This document shows positions 53,375 to 57,913 of a stretch of DNA of 64,000 bases, one piece after another; position 1 is the first letter of the stretch; every line of letters begins with the position of its first letter. Source of the DNA: Takifugu bimaculatus (lineage: Eukaryota; Chordata; Actinopteri; Tetraodontiformes; Tetraodontidae); NCBI GenBank assembly GCA_004026145.2, contig CP034989.1, forward strand, positions 2,866,134-2,930,133. The letters are read 5' to 3'. The notes beneath the pieces were generated by a model. It did not search any database. It saw only the letters and a list, made by a program, of their open reading frames with translations, and had not been told where the DNA came from. The position numbers and the translations under genes are program-made.

Positions 53375-53982
53375 CCCCCACCCTGCTCCATTTAGTGTTT
53401 TTATAATCTGTAACGACTGTTTGAAATTATTAAAAGCACAAGGTGGGGGAGAACGATAAGGCCTAAATTTAATCCCCCAATGTTTCCCAGGCTGCGCTAG
53501 GTTTTACGAGGCAATTTCAGAGCGAAGGAGTGAAAATGGTAATCTAAATTTAATAAAACATTTCCGCACAACGGTTAATAGCAATCAACACGCGGAGAGT
53601 GGCGGAAGGCGGTGGGTTAGTGGGAGGCAATTAAACCGGATTCAAATGTAAAAGTTGCTCTTTTCTGGGAAACGGAAGCCTGTTTATTGCTGCATGAAAG
53701 CTTACTGCGTCTGTGGTGTACAGCAGCCTCCATGTTCCCGTTCAGATGTGGTTATGAGATCGTCACCTTCTGTCCCTTTCAGCGGCCGCCCGCTGCCAGG
53801 AGCCCATGGCCGAGGGCCCCTGCTCGGAGTACGTCCTGCTGTGGTACTTCCACCCTCGCTCTGGAGAATGCAGGCCGTTTGTGTACGGCGGCTGTGACGG
53901 CAACGGGAACCGGTTCTCCTCGAGGGAAGAGTGCCAGAGCTGGTGCGGAGGGCAAAGGTCAAACCAGTCAGACCCCAGTTAG
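24208..53982 (+). CDS. col7a1l: Collagen VII-like chain (VWA-FNIII-VWA-collagen-Kunitz), whole gene
   Basis: Collagen VII forms the anchoring fibrils that fix the epidermal basement membrane to the dermis. The domain order is that of COL7A1: signal peptide, VWA1, FNIII array, VWA2, helix, central hinge, helix, C-terminal region with a Kunitz domain. About 104 exons code for roughly 2,900-3,000 residues (human 2,944 in 118 exons). Helix exons are phase 0 and start with a Gly codon. Differences from human: seven FNIII units against nine, a shorter helix (about 1,100 against 1,530 residues) and a far longer hinge. Frame problems occur at 31729, 31965 and 50678, with doubtful junctions near 30116, 33613, 34802 and 51375. 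The gene may be functional with alternative splicing, a young pseudogene, or carry assembly indels. The symbol is by resemblance to the zebrafish paralogue name. Confidence 0.88.
25587..28323 (+). CDS. col7a1l: Collagen VII-like VWA domain 1 (exons 2-5)
   Basis: Exons 25587-25767, 25849-26008, 27036-27129 and 28150-28323 join in phase to a full von Willebrand A domain: ADIVFLVDESWSVG, then VRFGVTVFGDVPK, IRDLPYEGRSRRIGDAL, IAVLITNGRSDDPVEAA, DNGISLFAVGVGGAD, and LARLSRRVC at the end. In collagen VII this domain binds matrix proteins such as collagen I and laminin-332. The DxSxS part of the metal site is present (DESWS), but the usual Thr segment (NTRTG in human) reads RSRRIG and the usual LITDG reads LITNG. 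Two of the MIDAS ligands are therefore lost. Confidence 0.87.
26767..26858 (+). mobile_element. tRNA-derived SINE remnant
   Basis: In the intron between VWA1 exons 3 and 4 the sequence TAGGTCAGTCTCTAGG looks like an A box and GTTGGTTCAATCCC, about 45 bp later, is a good B box. CTGTCTGGACAGACCATGGAAAG follows, as in several teleost tRNA-type SINE heads. No tail repeat or target duplication was identified. It may be truncated. Confidence 0.5.
28523..31276 (+). CDS. col7a1l: Collagen VII-like FNIII units 1-4
   Basis: Each fibronectin type III unit is spread over two exons, with phase 1 at unit borders. FN1 28523-28677 and 29531-29660 (LRLTWSHATSNVRGYRLLVT); FN2 29725-29841 and 29960-30116 (EDKEYTVSIFAIYPHGPSQP); FN3 about 30408-30519 and 30634-30780 (ATGYRLTWQSS, PGTEYTITINPIFGDTEGS); FN4 30929-31048 and 31118-31276 (VPGATGYRLAWGP, DTEYVLTLYVLFGSVVGPG). 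The first exon of a unit carries the Trp of strand B and the second the Tyr of strand F. The FN2-FN3 junction is awkward: the canonical donor GT at 30117 leaves phase 2, while the best FN3 start needs phase 1. Donor 30114 with acceptor 30407 restores phase 0. Confidence 0.82.
30853..30926 (+). repeat. (TG)n next to the FNIII-4 3' splice site
   Basis: About 36 TG units with one interruption, running straight into CAG and the exon starting at 30929; the exon therefore lacks a normal pyrimidine tract. Confidence 0.93.
31682..32032 (+). pseudogene. col7a1l: FNIII unit 5 of the collagen gene, frame-broken in both exons
   Basis: The two exons 31682-31796 and 31882-32032 have good acceptors and donors and clearly encode an FNIII unit: GFVSNFKV, then AVEWSPVAEAAEYKLSWNTG; GAKPQFTYLDRS, then PYDITIRAVYSNSEGPESS. 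Each half is split between two frames. In the expected frame exon one stops at TAG 31729-31731 and exon two at TGA 31965-31967. Lengths (115 and 151) are not multiples of three, unlike all exons of units 1, 4, 6 and 7 taken between phase-1 borders. Both flanking introns are phase 1, so omitting the pair keeps the protein in frame. Confidence 0.75.
32297..33167 (+). CDS. col7a1l: Collagen VII-like FNIII units 6-7
   Basis: FN6 is 32297-32434 and 32520-32666 (SITLSWKNTPGASGYKVSWI; SSAYKVQLSAMVGKREGSP). FN7 is 32783-32902 and 33021-33167 (SSVTLSWTPVTGVSGYLLTW; DRTYIFTIRPLYGEVEGP). All four exons are multiples of three and phases agree, so the reading frame is sound here, in contrast with unit 5. 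The SW..V.GA.GY..SW pattern is typical of the repeated FNIII units of collagen VII. Confidence 0.88.
33270..33506 (+). CDS. col7a1l: Thr/Pro-rich linker exon before VWA2
   Basis: A single 237-bp phase 1-1 exon encodes 79 residues rich in Thr, Pro, Arg and Glu (VPTTEAPHVTHTATRTTEHT, TTTPVTESRTTQ, RVVETTTEQRPG). The composition predicts a disordered, O-glycosylated stalk. As I recall, in human COL7A1 the last FNIII passes almost directly into VWA2, so this is an added spacer. Confidence 0.75.
33613..35083 (+). CDS. col7a1l: Collagen VII-like VWA domain 2
   Basis: Exons about 33613-33753, 34208-34331, 34406-34549, 34621-34802 and a short exon ending at 35083. The protein reads VVFLVDESSSIGPNNFVKIK, IAVVHYSDDPRIEFRLNDFK, LRYVGGNTRTGKGISYVVEE, VLVLITDGRAQDNVVP, LGVSVLAVGVSNADIEELHR. 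All MIDAS elements are present (DESSS, NTRTG, TDG). Two places are uncertain. At the start, acceptor 33612 in phase 1 hits a stop, whereas acceptor 33625 keeps frame. At the end, an acceptor at 35035 gives CSSPRGPCPSRCAK, matching the human PCPVYCPK motif just before the helix. Confidence 0.83.
33771..33843 (+). tRNA. tRNA-Lys (anticodon CTT)
   Basis: A 73-nt cloverleaf with acceptor stem GCCCGGC pairing to GTTGGGC (one G-T), D-loop AGTCGGTAGAG, anticodon arm TGAGA-CTCTTAA-TCTCA with anticodon CTT, variable loop GGGTC, and T arm GTGGG-TTCGAGC-CCCAC. A box (TAGCTCAGTCGG) and B box (GGTTCGAGCCC) are both consensus. It sits in the intron after the first VWA2 exon, on the same strand as the host gene. 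No strong T4 terminator follows closely; the nearest T-rich stretch is ACTTCTTCTTATG about 20 bp downstream. Confidence 0.95.
35196..41901 (+). CDS. col7a1l: Collagen VII-like triple helix, first half (about 41 exons)
   Basis: Begins GQKGEK (35196-35213), matching the start of the human helix. Most exons are 27, 36, 45, 54, 72 or 81 bp, all phase 0, starting with a Gly codon; for example 35725-35805, 36314-36409, 37379-37423, 38338-38418, 39156-39218, 40833-40877 and 41863-41901. About 655 residues are encoded. The Gly-X-Y run is broken in several places (GFGLGSLRFRQK, YVIASPGANFV, GLGIQGIQG, AGAEHAALTRGVK, ATLDDIRQAFPIPM), as expected for collagen VII, whose helix has many flexible interruptions. 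No frame break was found in this half. Confidence 0.9.
39583..39617 (+). repeat. (TG)n near a collagen helix 3' splice site
   Basis: TG units with one TA interruption, 25 bp before the helix exon at 39642. Confidence 0.9.
40476..40512 (+). repeat. (TG)n next to a collagen helix 3' splice site
   Basis: About 18 TG units ending in TAG and the helix exon at 40514, again without a pyrimidine tract. Confidence 0.92.
40632..40801. mobile_element. hAT-like MITE in a collagen intron
   Basis: About 170 bp with terminal inverted repeats CAGGGGTGGACA and TGTCCACCCCTG extended by ATCCAG/CTGGAT on the inner side. An internal inverted pair (AAGCCGGGTTTTG and CAAAACCCGGCTT) gives a nested hairpin. It shares blocks with 10128-10440, including GCTTTCACCA and GGACTGGATTTG. 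It is non-coding. Target duplications are unclear. Confidence 0.7.
41975..45745 (+). CDS. col7a1l: Expanded non-collagenous hinge (12 exons)
   Basis: Exons 41975-42010, 42099-42221, 42342-42434, 42495-42695, 42768-42869, 43450-43494, 43822-43884, 44404-44490, 44912-44962, 45104-45157, 45236-45289 and 45407-45745, all phase 0, total 1,248 bp or 416 codons. The start (DIEMMFEAYGIR, LSLLKALIDRLLQDG) matches the beginning of the human hinge (NVDRLLETAGIKASALREI), so the position is homologous. After that it is unlike human: basic stretches (KGQKKKNRERGK, GRPKRQRQRL), an acidic run (DEEEEEEEEEYEYE), a Ser-rich basic block (KKSASRSSSR) and one 113-codon exon of alternating Arg/Glu. It is predicted to be disordered or a charged helix. 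The acceptor of the last exon is weak. Confidence 0.8.
45757..45825. repeat. (GAT)n trinucleotide repeat
   Basis: About 69 bp of GAT/TGA triplets with a few GAGGAT interruptions, in the intron directly after the long hinge exon. On the minus strand it reads as poly-Ser, which is a translation artefact. Confidence 0.9.
45862..51071 (+). CDS. col7a1l: Collagen VII-like triple helix, second half (about 22 exons)
   Basis: The helix resumes at 45862 with GKPCENGNPGEK, which contains a Cys unusual for a helix. Further exons include 46711-46737, 46832-46891, 47155-47280, 47414-47485, 48013-48048, 48861-48932, 49022-49093, 49278-49358, 49684-49746, 49964-50080 and 51018-51071. All are phase 0 and start with a Gly codon; about 445 residues. 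One exon (50642-50720) has 79 bp and a broken frame, described separately. The final exon GTDGTEGAKGEKGEPGLS leads into the C-terminal region. Confidence 0.88.
46304..46321. repeat. Poly-C run
   Basis: About 17 consecutive C in the long intron after the exon that restarts the helix (45862-45897). The intron (45898-46710) is otherwise unremarkable. Confidence 0.85.
50407..50439. repeat. (CA)n microsatellite
   Basis: About 16 CA units with one interruption in a collagen intron, distant from splice sites. Confidence 0.9.
50642..50720 (+). pseudogene. col7a1l: Frame-broken collagen helix exon
   Basis: Flanked by a good acceptor (catacag) and donor (acg|gtgaga), this exon is 79 bp, whereas every neighbouring helix exon is a multiple of three. 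In the expected phase 0 it starts GQRG and meets TGA at 50678-50680. One frame away it reads GAEGANPSPADRGGPGTPGL then KGET, which is collagen-like. One extra base, perhaps in a G run near 50648-50653, explains it. It could be a sequencing indel, a real frameshift, or an exon that is skipped (phase 0 on both sides). Confidence 0.65.
51152..52003 (+). CDS. col7a1l: C-terminal non-collagenous region with FNIII-like stretch (structure unresolved)
   Basis: Exon 51152-51200 encodes AEEVKELVTQEVVQKC, the equivalent of the human segment LTEDDIRGFVRQEMSQHC after the helix; its Cys may join chains. Downstream, a frame open from the TG tract to 52003 reads TTTINWDASESVHTFKI, later NPGLEYKFLVKSVDPDGSAP, then an acidic tail EEWEEYEDEDEELSTP that resembles the human acidic NC2 tail. 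The first two pieces look like strands B-C and F-G of an FNIII fold, which human NC2 lacks. The frame does not agree in phase with the preceding exon using any acceptor I can see, and an internal intron is possible. The donor at 52004 (phase 1) fits the next exon. Confidence 0.5.
51303..51362 (+). repeat. (TG)n before the C-terminal region exon
   Basis: About 30 TG units ending about 13 bp before a candidate acceptor at 51374. Confidence 0.92.
53221..53292 (+). CDS. col7a1l: Exon with polybasic site before the Kunitz domain
   Basis: A 72-bp phase 1-1 exon encodes DSLNEGAAESGQRKKRRVFG then TDPT. RKKRR fits a proprotein-convertase cleavage site and would release the Kunitz module. In human procollagen VII the NC2 is removed by BMP1 at a different, non-basic site, so a changed processing route is possible. 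Confidence 0.78.
53342..53371. repeat. (TA)n microsatellite
   Basis: About 15 TA units in the intron between the polybasic exon and the Kunitz exon. Confidence 0.9.
53783..53982 (+). CDS. col7a1l: Kunitz/BPTI domain, last exon of the collagen gene
   Basis: The exon enters in phase 1 after TTTCAG and encodes one Kunitz domain with six cysteines: ARCQEPMAEGPC, then YVLLWYFHPRSGECRPFVYG, GCDGNGNRFSSREECQSWC. The spacing and the FVYGGC and NRF...EC motifs are typical. In human collagen VII a Kunitz domain also ends the chain. The canonical P1 position after the second Cys (usually Lys/Arg for trypsin inhibitors) is not basic here: the loop reads EGPCSEY. Protease inhibition is therefore unlikely. 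The protein ends SNQSDPS with TAG at 53980-53982. Confidence 0.93.
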
Positions 53983-54159
53983 AGCTGGGAGGAGCGCCAC
54001 GCCCTCTCCAGCTCGATCATCTCGATCCACAGAGGGAGCCGCTTCAGGCGGGGAGACGAGTGTTTTTGTACATAAATGTGTAAAGTGTTGAATTTATTTA
54101 TACATTTCAAAGCCGTTTTGCTGCAAATTTCAGTGCGAATGTTCAAAACCTTTTTTTCA

Positions 54160-54165
54160 AATAAA
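54160..54165 (+). terminator. col7a1l: Collagen gene polyadenylation signal
   Basis: AATAAA about 178 bp past the stop codon, giving a short 3' UTR. Confidence 0.6.
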
Positions 54166-55670
54166 TCCGCTAAACAGAACATTTCTGTGGGTCGAATCGT
54201 TCTCTTCCCTTCGTCTGCTTCACGTAAATCACCTTTTTTTTTACGTTCTCTCTCTCTCTCTCTGAAATAATTTTTTAAAAGCTGCCATCTCCACCGCCAC
54301 ATATGCTCCCTCTGGCAGGGGGCGTCGTGGGTCAGGCTGGGAGCCAGATGAGGGACCCATGGGGGGGCTGCGGCGGAGGTCTCTCCATCAGCAGCGGCTG
54401 GGGGGATTCCTGCACGACTGCACGCGTTTGAGGGTTCGGGAGGACAAGAAGTGAAGTTTCAACGCAGACTTCTTCCCTTTACCTTCTCAGAGCAGCTCCA
54501 GGGCTTTGTGTTTGAGCCCGCGTCGTTCCTGTTTCCTCTGAAGGAGAGACGTATCTGTCACCAACTGTCCTCCAGAGAATATTAGTCACGACGCTGCAGG
54601 ATAATGGACGCCCACGTGCTGCAACGCACCGACGGAGCTGACGTGTTTCTAAAGTTCCACTTCAATGAAGATAAGAGCAAAGAAAAAGGTGCCATCAGCT
54701 CACGTCAGAGCAGCAGCTCATTAAACCGCCTGATAATGAATATTAGGAGTGGTCAGAAACCTCCACAGGATGCCTTCAAGTGTCTCCCCACTGCTGGGAT
54801 TCTAAATGAGGCCGACGTTCCCAGAGTGAGGAATGGATCCGGAATCCCAAGCAGGACGCCGGAGAGATAACACACAACTGGGCAAGAATGTAAAAGGTGC
54901 CATGTGGCATGGCTCCAGGTTCAAAGGTATCTGCTCAAGGACACACGCTGAAATGAAGAGGGACCATTTAATCACATTCTATGATAATTACGGCTTGATC
55001 TCATGATGAGGTTGCTCATTAAAGCTCAGCCCAACACCGTCTGATTGTGTCACTCTTCCTGTCCTGTCCTGTCCTGTCCTGTCCTGTCCTGTCCTGTCCT
55101 GTCCTGTCCTGTCCTGTCCCCCGTGACACTGCAGGTCGCTCTCCTGGTGCTGAGCTCGGCTTTCAACTGCAGTTTTTAATTAAAAGATACAGAGCAGAAA
55201 CACTCAGACACTTGGGTAAAAAACGGTTAGGCGGTCATTAGTGACTTCATGCTGGTCTGAAAAGTGCTTTTTTGTTATCATTTATATGCGGATGGGTCGA
55301 GAAATGCAAATAAACCCTGGATTTTGTTGCACTGTCCTGCGTGAAGATGCTTCTGAATTGTACATAAGCTACAACACTGAGTGAAAAATAATCTTCTAGT
55401 TCCCTTTATTTGATTCTACTTTTTTCATGACTTAAAACAAGTGCGGTGAGACCTTCGAGTAAGCGATGGTGAACGTGTATGTCGTGCGTATGGCGTCATA
55501 ACAGGCAGCATCATTCTGCATCCGAACGGTACAAAAAAATAAAACTGCACCCGAAGTAGAATTTATAATTGCTCCCAACACTTCAATTGAATTTCAAACA
55601 TGTCACACAGAAGTTTTCGTGCTTCTTCCCCGCATCCCGACCAATAGGAAAACTCCCAGCGAGCCAAAAT
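54166..55670. other. Spacer between the collagen gene and ucn3
   Basis: About 1.5 kb with no recognisable gene. It contains a CCTGT pentamer array (listed separately) and a short CT tract near 54248-54263. Small open frames (for example 54604-54870) have no recognisable features. Confidence 0.6.
55057..55118. repeat. (CCTGT)n pentanucleotide array
   Basis: About 12 perfect tandem copies of the 5-bp unit TCCTG/GTCCT. Its length suggests an unstable minisatellite-like locus. Confidence 0.95.
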
Positions 55671-55680
55671 ATGACCGTGA

Positions 55681-55688
55681 TGACGTCG
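55681..55688 (+). promoter_or_regulatory. ucn3: CRE-like element upstream of ucn3
   Basis: TGACGTCG differs from the consensus cAMP response element TGACGTCA by one base and lies about 240 bp upstream of the donor of the proposed first exon. CRF-family genes are classically cAMP/CREB responsive, so the position is suggestive. Motif match only. Confidence 0.4.
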
Positions 55689-55734
55689 TTGCTGGCGTAA
55701 GGCTGCAGTTTGATGGCATCTACTAAAAATGAGC

Positions 55735-55920
55735 GCGCAGGGAATGGACGAGCGACACACGCTGCCGGTCAGACCGTGCGCGCCGCTGACCTCCGCGCAA
55801 CTTTGATTTACATCGAGATTTCTTATCAGATCTGCACCTGTGAGGATTCCTCCCTTTGTTGCCTTTGCAAACACGCCTTAGTTGAGCTCTTTAAGTGTTT
55901 TCTACTGCGCGACGCCGGTG
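55735..55920 (+). other. ucn3: Putative untranslated first exon of ucn3
   Basis: GACGCCGGTG|gtaagt at 55920/55921 is a near-perfect donor, and cgcacag at 56061-56067 is an acceptor just before the start codon. Urocortin genes typically have one 5' noncoding exon and the whole prohormone in exon 2. The 5' edge given is approximate; a TAAAAAT element near 55724 could be TATA-like. Confidence 0.5.
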
Positions 55921-56077
55921 GTAAGTTGTTCTTTTATGGTTGGAGGAGTGAGTTTAAGTTAAAATCGGTGCGAGCAACACTGTATTGCATTGCTTCACCC
56001 CTGCATTTTAACATAAAGCGTCTCATTAACGTGCATTAATTAATATTTGACGAAATGTTCCGCACAGAGGACACAGC

Positions 56078-56533
56078 ATGCTGTCGTCCCTGAAGACCCT
56101 GCTGCTGCTCTCGGTCCTGTGCACACCGACCTCCAGCCTGTGTCTGCACCTCTCCGACTACCGCCTCCCTCTCCTCTGCGACGACCACATGGCAGTCGGA
56201 CTCCCGGGAGACGACGACGTGCCCGGTTACTCCCCCGCGGACGACTGGGCGTCCCTCCTGCAATCCGCGTACCTCTCCTCTTCCTCCGCCGAGTCCAGCC
56301 GGGAGAAAAGGACTGCTGCTCCCGCAAACTACCGTTTCCTGAGGCGGACGAAGCTCAGGGGGCAGATGCTCCGCAACAGCAGCAAAGGGGACCGAAGGAG
56401 CAGGCTGACCCTTTCCCTGGACGTCCCCACCAACATCATGAACGTCCTATTTGACGTGGCCAAGGCCAAAAACCTGCGCGCAAAGGCGGCCGAGAACGCG
56501 CGCCTCTTGGCGCACATTGGCCGGAGAAAGTGA
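56078..56533 (+). CDS. ucn3: Urocortin-3 (stresscopin) precursor
   Basis: Urocortin-3 is a CRF-family peptide and the selective ligand of CRF receptor type 2, acting in stress, feeding and islet paracrine control. The precursor is 151 residues in one coding exon: a signal peptide (LKTLLLLSVLCTPTSSLC), an acidic propeptide, and a mature peptide of 38 residues (about 110-147) after the processing site DRRSR. The peptide begins LTLSLDVPTNIMNVLFDVAK and ends LLAHI; the following GRRK provides the amidation Gly and basic cleavage residues. VPTNIMN is diagnostic of UCN3 against UCN1, UCN2 and CRF. A second possible cleavage site, SREKR, lies in the propeptide. An in-frame alternative start upstream is not seen. 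Confidence 0.95.
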   Translation: MLSSLKTLLLLSVLCTPTSSLCLHLSDYRLPLLCDDHMAVGLPGDDDVPGYSPADDWASLLQSAYLSSSSAESSREKRTAAPANYRFLRRTKLRGQMLRNSSKGDRRSRLTLSLDVPTNIMNVLFDVAKAKNLRAKAAENARLLAHIGRRK

Positions 56534-56745
56534 CCGAATCAGACAGTTTAAATTTAACAGCCATGACCGGTGTTGGCCTCTCAGCTCGTCATTTCTTATT
56601 TTAATCATAATTAATGAGATTATTCGTTTGTGTTCGCGCGGGGAATTTTCTTTTCCACTCACATTGCGCGTAAACGCATTTTCCCTGTGAGGGAAATCAA
56701 TGCAAATGACTAAACACTGGATTCTTATACGTGTTGTTAAAGACC

Positions 56746-56751
56746 AATAAA
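56746..56751 (+). terminator. ucn3: ucn3 polyadenylation signal
   Basis: AATAAA about 213 bp beyond the ucn3 stop codon. Confidence 0.65.
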
Positions 56752-57600
56752 TGCTGAAAGCCTTGGCTGATAAATGTAAAAAGTGGACATAAATTCGGGT
56801 CTGATCATTTTCAGGTGAGAATGTTTTTCTGTGGAAACCGTTAAAATTGTCCCATTTTGGCTCTAAACTCACCTCAATGTGAGTTTAAGACGTGTTTTTA
56901 TTATTTATTATTATTCTAATTATGTTTTACGTTATTCGTGGTAATAAATTGCAGTAAAGCACTTTCTTTTTCAACAAAAATGAATGTTTAATGTGATTCG
57001 TTAGCCCCAGAGTAATTAAATTTTAACTCTTGACCTAAACAGAAGAAAGCATCGATCATTTTTAAGCCCAGTGAAACTTTTTCTCATTCTGTTGCATAAG
57101 CACAAGATTAGATTTCATGCATTGTTCCTTTCTTTTTCTTGGCCGCCTCATTTTAATCTTCCAAGCCTCACTGGTCTAAAGTTTATATGATGAAATATAT
57201 TTAATTTCCCCAGATTCTGCGATGACACGCAACACAACCCTGACATGAAAAACAGTAAAATGTAAATGCATCAGAATGTATGTGTTCGTCAGATGTCTGT
57301 TATTTTTATACTCAAAATAAAGGATTATTTTTCCTCAAATAAAGCAAATCTAACAAACTACATGCTTCACACATTAATTATGTTAAAGTATTCTTTCACA
57401 ATTTTCTCGGAGTTATCATTCCATCAATATTGAAAATGTGCAATCTTGATACACGCTTATATATCAAACAATAGATACATGCTTGCATATAATGATCTAA
57501 TATTTTATTTTCTCAGTCTTTCCAGAGAGAAAACGCAGGGATTTCTTTCATTTACAAAGTGTTATATTAGTTATTTCTATGTATAATGCAGAACAACGCT
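56752..57600. other. AT-rich spacer between ucn3 and copg2
   Basis: About 850 bp of strongly AT-rich sequence with many ATTTA and TTTAAT patches. I see no gene, RNA or transposon in it. Confidence 0.6.
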
Positions 57601-57638
57601 ATTTAAGGTTACAAAGACTCACGAAACGAGACGATCTC

Positions 57639-57767
57639 GCCATCTAGTGGCATTTGTATATTATAAACTGGTGTGACAGTTACGACTAAATCTAAAGGTT
57701 TATTTGGAGGAATTGCTTGGTTGTGTTGAAAGTGACCGTGAATGGAGGAGTGCTGCCCTCTGCTGCT
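57639..57767 (-). promoter_or_regulatory. Two CTCF-like core motifs upstream of copg2
   Basis: On the minus strand, 57639-57653 reads TGCCACTAGATGGCG and 57752-57767 reads AGCAGCAGAGGGCAGC. Both fit the CTCF core CCASYAGRKGGCRS closely and point the same way, about 110 bp apart, just upstream of the copg2 promoter. Not tested against a scored matrix. Confidence 0.45.
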
Positions 57768-57786
57768 TTTAATGTGAAAAGGGTTA

Positions 57787-57818
57787 TGACGTATTTCCGG
57801 GAACGTGGACCGGAAGTG
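57787..57818 (+). promoter_or_regulatory. copg2: copg2 promoter motifs (ATF/CRE half site and ETS sites)
   Basis: TGACGTAT at 57787 is ATF/CRE-like. TTTCCGG near 57794-57800 and ACCGGAAGTG at 57809-57818 are ETS/GABP sites in opposite orientations, the second a perfect consensus. They lie about 95-125 bp upstream of the ATG, the usual arrangement for a TATA-less housekeeping promoter. Confidence 0.55.
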
Positions 57819-57913
57819 TCGAGTGTTCATTTTGGCGACGTGGAAGTAGTTTGTGCTTTAGGTCGAGGCTGAGAGCATCTATTGCCCTCGTCTACTAACT
57901 ACATTCTGGCATC

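Noticed and set aside
55057..55118. CRISPR-like regular repeat
   Set aside because: It is a 5-bp tandem array without spacers in a vertebrate genome.
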